From Oenanthe sinensis (taxonomy: Eukaryota > Streptophyta > Magnoliopsida > Apiales > Apiaceae): DNA of 64,000 bases. Position numbers and translations under genes: made by a program. Location: the NCBI GenBank assembly GCA_028671895.1, contig CM053799.1, positions 50,531,455 to 50,595,454 of the forward strand, written 5' to 3'. Positions 23,565-35,822 of the stretch are shown piece by piece (position 1 is the stretch's first letter; every line of letters begins with the position of its first letter). A model generated the notes under the pieces. That model had not been told where the DNA came from. It ran no database searches and saw only the letters and a program-made list of their open reading frames with translations.

Positions 23565-24700
23565 AAATTAATGTTCAATAAAGTTCAACATTAATATATA
23601 TACTTCACTATCAGCTGGTAAATAAGGGTACTAATAAAGTATATATATTAATAGTATGGTACTACCTCACTATCAGTGATTCAGGGGTACTGAATAATTA
23701 ATATGATGCCTCATTACCCTGCAACCAGCATATTTTATATATATATATTTTTAATTCAAGTCATAACTTTGTATCTAGTAATTAAATGGCAACATGTAAT
23801 TGAATTTGATGTCGTCAAGTACTATCGCCATTTTTATATTATTTTTGTGACAATATTTTCGTCGGTGAATAGCAGTATATCTTGAAATTTCAGATAACAA
23901 ATTATAATTATAATTAAGGGTTCAAATTTCATTTAAAACCTGAGTGTACATATATTTAATTGATCTATCTTTAATAAAATAATAATTTTGGAATTAACTC
24001 GAAAACTTGAATAATCATTGCATGCTAATTGCTAAATTCTTCGACAAACTTGAAATAAATACACATACAAATTTAAGACCTCATGATCTCGTTGATTTTA
24101 GGGGAAGATTAATGTTCAAATTTTGTTTTAAGTAGAGATGCAATAATTAGGGAATCTGAGTAGAGATTCTAACTTTCTACCGACAGTGTTTTGAACTGAG
24201 TACCCGAATTTGTTTTATTTTTACACAGAATCTGAGTACGCATATGCGCCTATGCGGCACTTGAGCACTACTGTATTTCATCTGAAGGGAGTCCAGAGCA
24301 TATTAGAGTAAACTCTAACAATATTTATTTTTCAATATAAATATTGAATAAAAATAAAAATAATTGAAGTTTGAAATGAATCAATAAATTTTAATAATGT
24401 ATTAACTTTTTATTAGTTTAACAATAAAATCGAAATTCATTAATTTGTTAGTCATCCTATCAAAAATTAATGAAATTAGTGAATGATTGATGATGATTAA
24501 TTTAATTGATAAGAAACAAATGCTTATTGTTTATCGATTCACTAGTTCTCTCCACACGGATAGTAGAAGAGAAGAATGAATTTGATTGATGATGCACAGA
24601 TTAGAAGAGCGTGGCCAAGATCCATTTTTAAAAGACTTTGATCTCTCATCATATGCAGATAAATAACCGACACAATGGACTAATGGAGAGACACAGTAAT

Positions 24701-25103
24701 TCATTTCTAGCCCATTTTGTACAGAAGATATAGAATTATTGTTTTTCTTTATCGTGAAATTGCATTCCAACTTCGAAGTAGCTCTTAAAGACTCATTCGA
24801 GTCATCTTTCAATTGTCAAAGTCTTGGTCTTTGTCTTCTACTGCTCTAAAAGTGCTTCTAATGCAGTCCACAAACTAGTAAGCAGAATATATGTATGATT
24901 ATGAATGTTGAAAATATGTTGTGGAGATCAGAGAAAAAACTATTACAAGATAGTTACTAAAATGAGCCCTCTGTATGGACTCTTTTGAAACAAGCAACTC
25001 ATACCTAATATATGTATATTCAGGGCTGGAGCTGACTGTACATGCATCAGAAAAATGACTACCAGCTAGTAAATTAACACCTCAAATTAGTAGGCTACAG
25101 AAA
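24701..25103 (+). repeat. RLP upstream module, copy A2
   Basis: Second copy of the module, ending about 200 bp before the RLP-A start codon. It differs from A1 by scattered substitutions. The minus-strand open frame across it is a shadow. Confidence 0.75.
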
Positions 25104-25233
25104 TCTCCAAGGATGTTTCTACCTCTCTACCGGTCAAATTTGAATCTACAGCTACTCTTATTTACGTGTGGCTGGAATAAAATATTGAATAGAAGTGATA
25201 CATCTAAAGACTCTGGAGGAAAAGCAGTTTGGC

Positions 25234-25240
25234 TATAAAT
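25234..25240 (+). promoter_or_regulatory. TATA box of RLP-A
   Basis: TATAAAT, 73 bp upstream of ATG 25307. The same element occurs at the identical distance in the second RLP copy. Confidence 0.6.
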
Positions 25241-25306
25241 ATAGACATGAACCCTCAACCATAACATATACAACCTATCCACCTAAGAAAACATTTAAAG
25301 CATATA

Positions 25307-28300
25307 ATGAAAATGTGTAAATTCACCAGGTATTACACAATCATGGTGCTTCTCATCTTCTTGCAACAACAAATAGTTTCTTCATCTATGCATTAGAGTC
25401 CTTCCATGCAAAAAATTGCATTGTTCCAGTTTAAGCTAAGCTTGGCAATCAGCACTCCTCAAAATTGCTCCTATCGTTCCCCATACTATGATTATTACGA
25501 AATTCCTTCACACCCAAAGACAATGAATTGGAGCATGAGTTCCAATTACTGCACATGGGAGGGAGTCAGCTGTGAACACAAGACGGGAAACGTAATAGGA
25601 CTTGATCTAAGTTGCAGCCAGCTGGAAGGAGTCATACTTGCAAACAGCACCCTCTTCCAACTCTCTCATCTCCAGTTCCTCAACCTTTCTAACAACGACT
25701 TTTCCCTCTCCAATGAGTTCCCTCAGGAATTTGGTTTCTTTGCAAAAGGTTTGACACATCTCAACCTCTCTTCTACTTACTTTTCCGGAAGAGTCCCCTC
25801 AGGGATCCCTCATTTGTATAAACTGGTCTCACTTGATCTCAATCAAGAAGAATATTCTAAGAATATTCAACTTGAAGAAGGAGTGTTTAAATCAGTAATG
25901 CAGAATATGAGTCAACTCAGAGTGCTTAATCTAAGATCAGTTAACATCTCTTCCGCTGTACCCAAGAATTTGTCTACTTCTCTAAGAGTTCTCAGCCTCT
26001 ATAATACTGGTTTACATGGAGAATTACTCCAAGAGGTTTTCCACCTCCCCAATTTACAAGTGCTGGATTTATCTTGGAATACAAACCTCACTGGTATGTT
26101 ACCCAAGAATTTGTCTACTTCTCTAAGAGTTCTCAGCCTCTATAATACTCGTTTACATGGAGAATTACCCCAAGAGGTTTTCCACCTCTCCAATTTACAA
26201 GTGCTAGATTTATCTTTTAATACAAACCTCACTGGTATGTTACCCACGAATTTGTCTACTTCTCTAAGAGTTCTCAGCCTCTATAATACTCGTTTATATG
26301 GAGTATTACCCCAAGAGGTTTTCCACCTCCCCAACTTGGAAAAACTACAAGTTTCATCTACTAGAAAGCTGACAGGTAGATTACCCAAAGTTAAGTGGGG
26401 AAGTAGTGATACTCTCCGATTCCTTCTTCTATCTGGCATGGACATAGATGGAGGTATACCCGATTCAATAGGTTTTCTGGAGTCGTTGTCCTTTTTGGAA
26501 CTCTCCTATTGTAATTTGTCTGGGCCGATACCAACATCCATAGCGAATTTGGGTCAGCTTACTTCCTTGGACCTTGGAGGTTATAATTTTAATGGCCCAA
26601 TTCCAAAAGTTTTAGCACATCTTACAAACTTAAGAAATCTATTCCTTTTTGGAAACAATTTTAGTGGTCCGTTTCCTTCTTGGGTTTCGCAATTTAGAGA
26701 ACTCGATAGCTTATATTTGATTAATAATTCACTAACAGGACCTCTACCTCCTTGGTTGTTTCACCATCCATCATTGCAAGTCTTATATTTAGGTTCTAAT
26801 GGATTCACAGGTCAGTTACCTGAATCTGACTCCTCCAAATCACAGCTGCAAGAATTTGATTGTAACAACAATTTACTCTATGGACCCATTCCACAATCAT
26901 TTTCTCAACTTGTCAACCTCACTCACCTAGATTTATCATCAAACAATTTCAGTGGTGTTTTAGATATTGAAATGTTTTCAAGCCTCGAGTATCTTGATCT
27001 TTCTCATAATAATCTCTCGGTGAAAAGTATGGCCACACTCCCTTCTACGCTTTACCATTTGGACTTGTCATCCTGCAACATTCAAGAGTTCCTGCACTTT
27101 TCAAGAGACGCAGAGATTCAATTGAATTATGTAGACCTGTCAAACAATCAAATTGAAGGAGAGATTTCTCATTGGATTGGGTTAGTGGATTGGTCCTCAT
27201 ACTCTACTCTGAATCTTTCTCACAACAGATTAACAGGTGATCTTGAGAAACTACCTTGGAATAATATTATGTATCTCGATATTCAGTCGAATATGTTAAA
27301 TGGATCGTTGCCCAACTTGATCTGTAATTCTAGTTTTCTTGAGATTCTAAATTTGTCTAACAACAAGTTGAGCGGTGTACTCCCGGTATGCCCAAAAAAT
27401 TTGACGAGTCTTTCTGTGTTTGATCTGCGGATGAATAATATCGAGGGGAACCTTCCATCAACCTTGTCAAAATTTCGTAATTTGCAAAGTTTAAATTTGT
27501 ATGGAAACAAATTAGAGGGAAGAATTCCTTCTTCTTTTGCTGAGTTTACATACTTAGAAACGCTTGATCCTGGAAGAAATCAAATAAATGATACATTTCC
27601 GTACTGTTTGGAAGCTCTTCCAAATCTCCAAGTTCTTGGTCTGAAATCGAATCAGTTTTATGGTCTTATAAACAAGAGTTCTACTGTTGAACACCCGTTT
27701 CCTAGCTTGAGGATCATGGATCTGTCGGACAATGAGATTTTAGGTCCACTGCCAGCAATATATTTTAGAAACTTCAAGGCTATGATGAATGGTGAAGTGA
27801 ATAAAATAAAGCGTAGTTATATGGGGAATACCTATTACAGTGATTCCACGACTCTGGTAATTAAAGGAGTAGAGGTAGGGTTCAAAAGGATTCTAACTAT
27901 ATTCACAACCATCGATGTATCAAGCAACCATTTTGAAGGAAAGATTGTTGAAAGCATTGGAGATCTAGTGTCACTTAGATATCTCAATTTTTCCTACAAT
28001 CAACTAACAGGCCACATACCATCCTCGATTGGAAAATTGTCGATGCTGGAGTCATTAGACCTCTCATTCAACCGGTTTGAAGGAGAAATTCCTTATCAGC
28101 TCGCTAGTATAAATTCACTTGCACGTCTAAATCTGTCTTGCAACCAACTTACTGGTCATATTCCACAAGGACCGCAATTCAACACGTTTGGTAATGATAG
28201 CTATGCCGATAACTTGGCACTGCGTGGATATCCCTTGTCGAAAGGGTGTGAGCGTGATTTAGAGAATCAAAAGGAAGGTGAAGACGATGATTACTTCTTT

Positions 28301-28468
28301 AGCGGTTTTACTTGGAATGCTGTGGTTATTGGATATGGTTGTGGAGTGGTTCCTGCATTTGTTATCAGATACTTGATGTTGCTGGCAGGAAAACCAAAAT
28401 GGTTTGTTGGAATTATTGCCAGGGAATTGGGTCTCAAGATCAGGAGGATGGAGATCAAATTGCGATAA
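25307..28468 (+). pseudogene. LRR receptor-like protein, copy A (signal-peptide nonsense)
   Basis: By alignment with copy B the ancestral start is ATG 25307 (MKMCKFTRYY, hydrophobic IMVLLIFLQ signal). Codon 30 is TAG (25394-25396), where B has TTG; the remaining frame is open from Met 25406 for 1020 residues but lacks the signal peptide. Order: LRRNT with NYCTWEGVSC (about codons 75-100); over 20 plant extracellular LRRs; island region around MMNGEVNKIKRSYMG (about codons 820-860); four more LRRs; Cys cap; acidic DDDYF spacer; one TM helix (about codons 1003-1024); short basic tail ending RRMEIKLR without kinase. This is the Cf/Ve-type RLP layout, plasma-membrane immune or developmental receptors. 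Two further lesions relative to B: Cys to Arg in the LCGYPL cap (28223) and Gly to Arg in the TM (28367). Confidence 0.85.
25961..26383 (+). repeat. Three tandem 141-bp LRR units in RLP-A
   Basis: Units begin at 25961, 26102 and 26243, each 47 codons encoding two LRRs (NLSTSLRVLSLYNT...GELPQEV, then FHLPNLQVLDLS...LTGMLP). Units one and two are almost identical. Copy B has two units. Confidence 0.9.
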
Positions 28469-28842
28469 AGATTTGTGGTAATTTGTATATCATGTTAACT
28501 GTCATCCCAATTCTTAAGTAATCAATAATTGTGAAATAATATTCCCATATGTTTCTTCTCTGATCTATTTATGTTAGCCCTTGGGTAATAACAACTTTCT
28601 GCAGCTCTACATTGTTGTCTTTTTGCGGGCTACACAAAGCAGTGCTTCTATTATTGACCATAGCAGTTGTGGGAGTGTTTGCGTAGTCGTAGTCAGTGCA
28701 GTAAAATTTTAAGTTCCAAGAGTGAACCAACTTGGTTTATTATGCTTTTACAAAATGTATTTTTCTGATAATAAAATGTCTACCTGGCATAGTCACATAT
28801 TAGGACATCTAAGATAGTGAGAACTGCTACAGTGCTACCTTC

Positions 28843-29190
28843 TTCAAGTCATGATGAATGGTGACTATGAATAAAGTAAAGTTTTGTTATATGGCGCATA
28901 CTAGGTATCACAGTGACTCCACAGTTCTAGTGATTAAAGGAAGAGATATTGATTTATGGAGATTGTTAAGTCCGTCAGAAATCTAGTCACTCAGATATCT
29001 CAGTTTTTCCGGAAATAATCTCACAGGCCACATAGCATCCTTTATTGGAAAATCTTCAATGTTCGAGTAACTAGATCTCTCGTTCAACTGACTTAAAGGA
29101 CAGCTTACCACTATAAATATTCATTTGCATGTCTAATTCGGTCTTGCAACCAATTCAGTACATTTGAAAAACATAGCTATGTTGTACGTT
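28843..29190 (+). pseudogene. RLP C-terminal relic, copy A
   Basis: Encodes, with stops and frame changes, the island and last LRRs of an RLP: MMNGD, YHSDSTVLVIKG, LRYLSFSGNNLTGHIASFIG, LDLSFN. It is diverged from the adjacent RLP gene, so it represents an older tandem copy. The same relic follows RLP-B. Confidence 0.75.
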
Positions 29191-29213
29191 TTACATTTTA
29201 CAATAAATAGCTC

Positions 29214-29237
29214 AGGCTCAGGCTCAGGCTCAGGGTC
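29214..29237 (+). repeat. CTCAGG microsatellite
   Basis: Four GCTCAG-type hexamer repeats. A related shorter run occurs at about 22362-22379, and a two-unit version in copy B at about 49962. Confidence 0.7.
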
Positions 29238-29239
29238 TT

Positions 29240-30250
29240 CATTTCTTAAACATGTTTGCTGATACATTATATTGTACAGTTTACGATATTATAGAGTTTT
29301 TTATATTCGCTACGAAATGGCTTTATGGTTTATTTTGTTTTAATCGCTATCATGGACTAATAGAAAATCTAAAACTGGCTCACATTTGGCAGACATGCCA
29401 CGAATTGTGGGGAAAAATTCCAACTGTTTCCTGATATTTTTTATTCTCTCTTTTGTTGAGACTTGTTTGCTGAATTACACAATATATCATGCATATGTTT
29501 TTCTACCAACCTCTTCTGTGATGTTAACAACTCTCGTATCAGGAACAGGAGTTGTAGGATCTCCAGTACTGACAAGAAATATGTGCATATATTGGCAATG
29601 AAGAGGCAGGACTCTTGCTTCATTTCCTAAATGGTTATTCTAAATATCAAAATACTCAGCACATACACATTTTTACATTCACAAAATTCGAACTCTCTAC
29701 TTCTTGGTTATCGAATAGTTCGATGAGGATCTAAGCTTTTTGCTTATTTTGCAGTGGAAACGGCCTCATGATTAATGTAAAGTGATCAAAGGATTATAAC
29801 TTAGTTAATTAAAGGGTAAGGTTAATTTAGAGAATACCTACATTCACATGTTTGGCCTACAAAAGATATAGTAAATCTCTCATCACTTGTCTTCCATCCT
29901 CAGCAGACACTCTCTTTTTGTCTTCTCCTTGTCATCTTTCTAAATTCCAACTGTTTCCTGATATTTTCTATTTACTCTTTTGTTGAGACTTGTTTTTGGA
30001 ACCGTGATATACATACAAATGCACACAGTGACACAGAGATACACAAACATACTGATTCACCACAACCAGCTTCTCAGAAATTTCATTCTGTTGAGATAAT
30101 TTAAAATTATTTTCTAAGATATAAAACCAATATGGTTCAATAATCGCAATCCAGCAACCATGTCAAAAGCTAACAAAATTATCTTGGCTATTTTTCTTGA
30201 AATTATCTCTTTAAAGTTAAAAAATTGTGAGAAATACTGACTTTTATGCT
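29240..30250. other. Intergenic, no gene supported
   Basis: AT-rich. Contains two diverged copies of a segment with AATTCCAACTGTTTCCTGATATTTT and TTTGTTGAGACTTGTTT (about 29416-29468 and 29945-29997). Much of this stretch is missing from copy B. Confidence 0.5.
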
Positions 30251-30260
30251 TTTGAGCAGT

Positions 30261-30380
30261 CATTTACAGGTGGCAGCAATCTGTTCGTCCAAAAATGGCT
30301 ACGGCTAAGAATATATTTGTGTTCATGAACTTTTTGTATACACTTGTGGTTCTCAACTGCTCGTGCGTTGGTTTCATGGT
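30261..30380 (+). pseudogene. Extra LPCAT exon copy, A
   Basis: After GAGCAG the frame reads VIYRWQQSVRPKMATAKNIF then VFMNFLYTLVVLNCSCVGFM, ending at GTAAGT. It duplicates the penultimate LPCAT exon (32185-32305) but lies upstream of all other LPCAT exons, so exon order is scrambled. The same arrangement is present in copy B at about 50223. Confidence 0.75.
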
Positions 30381-30672
30381 AAGTATTTAAAGGAATTATA
30401 TTTCATTCTGAATTATTTTTCTCATCCTCGTCCATTTGATCAAAATGTCTGGAAAATATGCTGTAAAGACTAGAAATTGTTAAATATATGCATATCTTTA
30501 TTATATATATGCATATCTTTTTTATATTTTATGATAGTCAGAATTAATTATGTTTCACTTGTGCACAGGTGAGTCCGTATCCTAGACGTCCTTTTAGTGA
30601 TGGTGAGAGTTGATCAAGTATATTGACAAGGAAATATAATGCTCCGTGTTTGATAGTGGCACATGTTTCTAG

Positions 30673-32503
30673 GTGCCTTAATGGTGCTCACACTAAAAGT
30701 CATATCTTGTGCAATGAATTATAATGATGGATTACTGAAGGAGGAAGATTTGCGTGAGGCATAAAAGAAAAACCGTTTGCTTAGGTTGCCTTCTTTAATT
30801 GAGTATTTTGGATACTGTCTCTGTTGTGGTAGTCACTTTGCCAGTCCAGTTTTTGAGATCAAAGATTATCTGGAATGGACTGAAAGAAAAGGGGTATGTT
30901 TCTTTGTATTGTTTTCTTCTGGTTTAAAATTTTGTGGATAGAAGATATTGTATTCCATATATGTTTTCATAACCCTGTTTCCTTTATTTCTCTTCACAAT
31001 TAGATTTGGCGCCTTCAGATAAGGGGCGATCCCCATCTCCATACTAGCCAGCACTCAAAGCAATTCTCCAAGCTGATATATGCATGGGTTTGTACTTATA
31101 CCTTGTATCCCAGTTCCCGCTGACTCGTTTTACTGAACCTGTATATCAAGAATGGGTTTTCTGGAAACGGATGGATTACCAATACATGGCTGGCTTTACT
31201 GCACGTTGGAAGAATTACTTCATATGGTCAATATCTGAATCTTCTATCTTTATTTCTGGTCTGGGTTTCAGTGGATGGAAAAATACTTCACCACCCAAAG
31301 CACAATGGGACCGTGCAAAAAATGTAGACATCTTGGGTGTTGAGTTGGCAAAGAGTTCAGTTCAGCTGCCACTTGTGTGGAACATACAAGTCAGTACCTG
31401 GTTACGTCATTGTAAGTTCCACCTCTTTTTGAATATGCATACTTATTTTCTTGTTGCTTATTTGTCACCATTGTTTTCAGAGCCTGCAAAAGCAGTCTGC
31501 GAACTGGCCGGGTAATTTGTCTTTTATGCCAGAGGATTACATTCAAGCATGATTAAACTTAATTTTTTTAGTAATATATTTGTGGTTTAATTTTTTTTAT
31601 TTTCCCCTAGATGTTTATGACAGACTCGTTCAGAAGGGAAAGAAACCTGGTTTCTTTCAGTTGCTGGCTACACAGACTGTCATGCTGTATGGCATGTAAG
31701 TTGTGCCTACCATAAATCTCTACTCTGAAATGACAATAAACCAAGAATTGATGGGGACTGTATTTTATAATGATAGTCTTGGCTGTTGAATTTTTGTGTA
31801 CGAATTGTGTAAACTTTATTCCCTGGTTTGCCAATTGCCATATGAAATATAGATTGAGAGCGTGGTGCTTCCTAAAAATCATCACCACTATTTAGATCAT
31901 TCGAAATGTGTCCGTATAGCCTGAATGAAGGCTCTTCTTCCTCTTTAGAAAAAGCATGTGTTCATCCACTTGCTTTATTGTCAAAATTTACTTAATTAAT
32001 CTGACTGATTGAGTTGTTCTTTTCCATGTAACAGGGTCTCTATCCTGGGTACATTATATTCTTCGTTCAGTCAGCTTTGATGATTGCTGGTTCAAGAGGT
32101 AGCAAGCAGCGTATATAGTCTGTACTATGATCAGAAAATTAGGCATTTTTCTATTAGAGTACTAACTTTTATGATTTCGAGCAGTCATTTACAGGTGGCA
32201 GCAATCTGTTCCTCCAAAAATTGCTTGGGCTAAGAATATATTTGTATTCATGAACCTTTTGTATATACTTATGGTTCTCAACTGCTCGTGCGTTGGTTTC
32301 ATGGCAAGTCTTTCATATATTATGCCAATATATGAGACAGAAAAAAAAACTTGATTGCAGAAAAGACCAACTAATTGAATAAGAAGATTAATACTTGTTT
32401 GGATCGTTTGTATTGCAACCATTGTTCCATAACATTGGTCATTCTTGGTAAGATTATCAAGCCGGCACGACCTGTTAGAGCAAAAGCTCGAAAAGAAGAG
32501 TGA
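30673..32503 (+). pseudogene. LPCAT: LPCAT-like MBOAT acyltransferase pseudogene, copy A
   Basis: Exons recognised in order: 30673-30893 (ALMVLTLKVISCAMNYNDGL, LPSLIEYFGYCLCCGSHF); 31004-31411 (MGLYLYLVSQFPL, YQYMAGFTARWKNYFIWSIS, NVDILGVELAK, WNIQVSTWLRH); about 31611-31695 (YDRLVQKGKKPGFFQLLATQ); about 32036-32100 (LYPGYIIFFVQSALMIAGSR); 32185-32305; and a last exon ending VRAKARKEE-stop at 32503. This follows plant lysophosphatidylcholine acyltransferase, an ER membrane MBOAT of phospholipid editing. The N-terminal TM exons are missing. Lesions: TAA at 30762, TAG at 31045, loss of bases in the VSAVWHG region (around 31680, where the MBOAT active-site His lies), and a frame change before the last exon. 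Confidence 0.85.
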
Positions 32504-33031
32504 GGTAGAATTATAATTTTGGATCCTGAAGTCGTCGGATTGAGATTCACAAATCAGTAGCGCTCTTTGTTTTTGCTAACTAATCAGTAGCGCTCTTCTC
32601 CAAGCCATATTGCCTCGTGTTGCTATACTGTGAAAACATTTATGGCTGAAATTCTTTGGCCTGCCCATGTTGGGGTACTGGCCTCGTAAGCACCGGTCTC
32701 ATTTAAGCGAAATGGCCTATAGTCAAACTTGTAGAGTTGTATACTTATTTAGATTAAACGAGGAACCTAAAGGAATTATATTTCGTTCTGAATTATTTGT
32801 CTCATCCTCATCTACTTGATCAAAATGTCTGGAGAATATGCTGTAAAGACCAGAAATTGTAACTATCAATTTAATACAAGTCCTGATAGGGTAGATTTAT
32901 TAAGACAATGACAATGCAGAGACTACGAAGCCATCCAGAGAAGAAAGAAAAGGTGGAACCTTTCTCTCTGTTTTGGTATATTGATTAGAAGTCTATTTAT
33001 TTGTATCCCAAGAGAAAGGGCATGTATATTG

Positions 33032-34190
33032 TGTTAGGGAGTATACTGAACTATTCGTTTGAAGTATATGACATTGTCTTTTTTTTATTGAGAATCTTGA
33101 ATGCGTATTTTAACACTGTTTGTATATTATATATTGTGGACAATCTAGTATCAAATGGGATAACAGAAGATTAGATTGTCAGTGTCTATATATAATATAA
33201 TAAATGTTCACAGTTTAAGTGGAGTTAAACAAACCACTGGAATGACTGAAGTATTATTTGGAAATAATCTATCTTGATTATTGAATAATACTTGTATGCT
33301 TTGTGTATATTGAACGGGATTAAAATATTAGAATTGTTCTTCTATTCTGATAATAAAGAAGAACTAAGATTCTATAATATTATTATTGCTTAGGTTCTTA
33401 ATCCGGATACAGTGATTGACACTTGTATGCAATGCACATGTTTTGATTCATATGTGATGTGATTTTTTGTTAATCACAATATTATGTTTTGGACAATAAC
33501 ATTGCATACAGAGTGGGATATTGACTATAAAAGAAAACCGTGTCCGAAAATATTCGGGTGATGATGTCCTCTTGAAAGCTCATAAAGATAATTATGCTTT
33601 AGTCCTGCAGACAGATTTGTTCTTGCATAATTATAAGGTTGAGTGGATGATCAAGGATAAAAGATATTGATTAAATTAATTATCAGAAATTAATTTAATT
33701 AATGGACATTTGATATCTTAAACATGGGGAATTTAATAAGCAAATAATATTGGAGCCGAATTAAATAATTAAATTACGGCATTAGGAGAGGTAGTGCAAA
33801 TATTAATTCTTTAGTTGATTGAATTAATATTTAATGACATTGGGCTTGACCCAGAATGTCATTGGAAGGCCCGACCTAATTATCCAGGATCCCTACTGTA
33901 GCCTATATATTCATCTTATTCTCTTCTAGCTATGAGTTGGAAAATACTAGGGTTTTTGTGAGCAGCCGTTCAAGGAGGCAACCAAGAACTAGGGTTCCAA
34001 GATCTCAAAGTTAGAAGGGAGGCAACCTTGGGAGGATCGAAGGCCACACTTCGCTCAAGGTGAATACGGGAATACAGTAGAAGACGTGGATTTGAATCGC
34101 TTGCGCCGTAGCGATTAAGGTTAATTTTCTATTCAAACTCGTTCGTTTTCATATCATAAAACGCAGCATCATGATTCGATTGTCCCAACA
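33032..34190 (+). repeat. Copia-2 5' LTR
   Basis: Begins TGTTAGGGAG and ends TGTCCCAACA. A TATATA motif lies at about 33905 and the primer-binding region (TTGGCATCAAGAGCCAG, like TTGGTATCAGAGCC) starts at 34192. Confidence 0.8.
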
Positions 34191-35150
34191 ATTGGCATCA
34201 AGAGCCAGGTTCTAGGGTTCTGCGTTATATGATATGATGTCCATGTCGTAATTATGTATGTATATAGTGGTGGGTTTGTATTGTTTTTTGATGCAGGTTG
34301 TGATCCACTATTATGGCCATGGTTGTAATTATGTTTTTGGATCCCACGTGGTTTATTGTGGTTGTAAATTAAATCATGAGGGTGGATCATGATTAGTTTT
34401 AAATTTTGATTTCTATTTTGATTATAATCTTGTAATTCGAATTGTATTCAATTTAGATTATGATCTGATGTAATAGAATATATTTTTCTGTTGTATTTGT
34501 CGTATGTAATTGTTTGATCAACGAAGATGCGAGAAACAGAGTTCTTCCGCTGCTATATGCTGTTTTCGTGGCTGCTTCGCTGTTCTGGCTACAGATTTTG
34601 CATACGATATCCGATTGGGGCGAATAATACCTTTTCGGAAACGGCAGAACGAGACCTACAGGCTGAGATGGTTTCCATCTCCAGATTTTTCAAGCCATTC
34701 TGAGCTCGTTTAGGCAGTCAAACAGGCGGCTGAAGATTTTCGAAAATTTATCGATGGATGATTTTGAAGATTATTCTTCGGGGCCATAATAGTGGATGTA
34801 TTTTATTATGTTTTACATAATGTTTGCTGATCTTGATTATTACTACTATGTGTTCCATGTTTGTTTGTTATGCCATGTGATACTAACCCTTCGCATGCTA
34901 GAACGACATGGACATAGGGCTGTTTTATTATGCTTTAATCATGATGAGTATGCTGCTATGTTATGTGTTATATGTATTGTTATTATGATACATGTGGACT
35001 GCGAAAAAATAACATAGGACGATGCATCTAGATAAAATCCTCATAGTAAAATACTAAGTGGGAGAGGGAATTAATTTGGTATTAAATCCCATGGTCTCCA
35101 TTATTGTTTGTATGTAATTTAACACTAAGTCGAATATAAATTATGTATAC

Positions 35151-35710
35151 GTCACCCATCGTGGCATGTAATTTATGGTGTCTAGAGTGTTATGGAAATT
35201 ACTAGAACAAACTTCTAAAATTAATTATGAATATTGGAAGGTACATATGTCACCCAACGTGGCGTACTAAGTTTCATAGAATTCAAATAATAAAAGGATA
35301 CCCTATTTTTTGATAGCTTTCACGCTCAACTAGGAAGAGAATCTAAAATAACACATCTTTGAGTATTCTTGCGTTGGTGTCTAGGAAAGCGTGCAGCTTA
35401 CCTGGCCATTTAGATTGGTGTCTAGAAAAGTGGTTAGCCTCTTGGCAATGCTTCCACCGGCCTGGCCAGTCAGTCTGAATACTCTTTAGATTTGTAATTT
35501 TAGTAGTATCTTATTGTTAGGAGCAAGAATTTATCATAGTCAAAAGGCGCATCTGGTATTATTATTATTAATTTAAGATTTAATAATGGTATACACTTAG
35601 CTATGAAAAATAATATAGATTACCCTAACGTGACTAATTATTTAGTAGTAGGACCGAAGTAACATTTAAATAAATTTAGGTGGTATATAAGTCACCCAAC
35701 GTGGCATACC
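35151..35710 (+). repeat. Repeated ACGTGGC-containing motif in Copia-2 leader
   Basis: GTCACCCAACGTGGCATAC-like blocks lie at 35151, 35249 and 35691, with a weaker one at about 35621. Each contains CGTGGC; two contain ACGTGGC, a G-box/ABRE core. Two also precede GGTGT(C/T)TA(G/A). They sit between the LTR and gag, not in the LTR. Confidence 0.65.
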
Positions 35711-35822
35711 GGAAACCTATGGTGTTTAAGTGTTGGTGTTTTAATTTTAAATAATTGTTAGAGGAACCAATTTTTTTAAACACCCTCTAATTATGTGTTA
35801 TATGTATGATTCTCAGGATATA

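Larger units (their letters stand above)
22430..33031 (+). repeat. Segmental duplication, copy A
   Basis: Matches 43730-52965 in the same order and orientation: AT-rich upstream part, repeated promoter-proximal modules, RLP gene, RLP C-terminal relic, LPCAT exon copy, LPCAT pseudogene. Identity by eye is very high from about 27270 to 28560 and over the LPCAT part, and lower upstream of the RLP. Copy A has extra sequence (for example 29400-30100) missing from B. The match ends at CATGTAT (33021-33027), four bases before a Copia LTR begins. Confidence 0.85.

Noticed and set aside
24531..24812. Minus-strand 93-codon frame upstream of RLP-A
   Set aside because: It covers the repeated upstream module, and the corresponding frame is not kept in the other module copies.
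31607..32422. Minus-strand open frames across the LPCAT pseudogene
   Set aside because: The plus strand shows ordered LPCAT exons with splice sites; the reverse frames have no such support.
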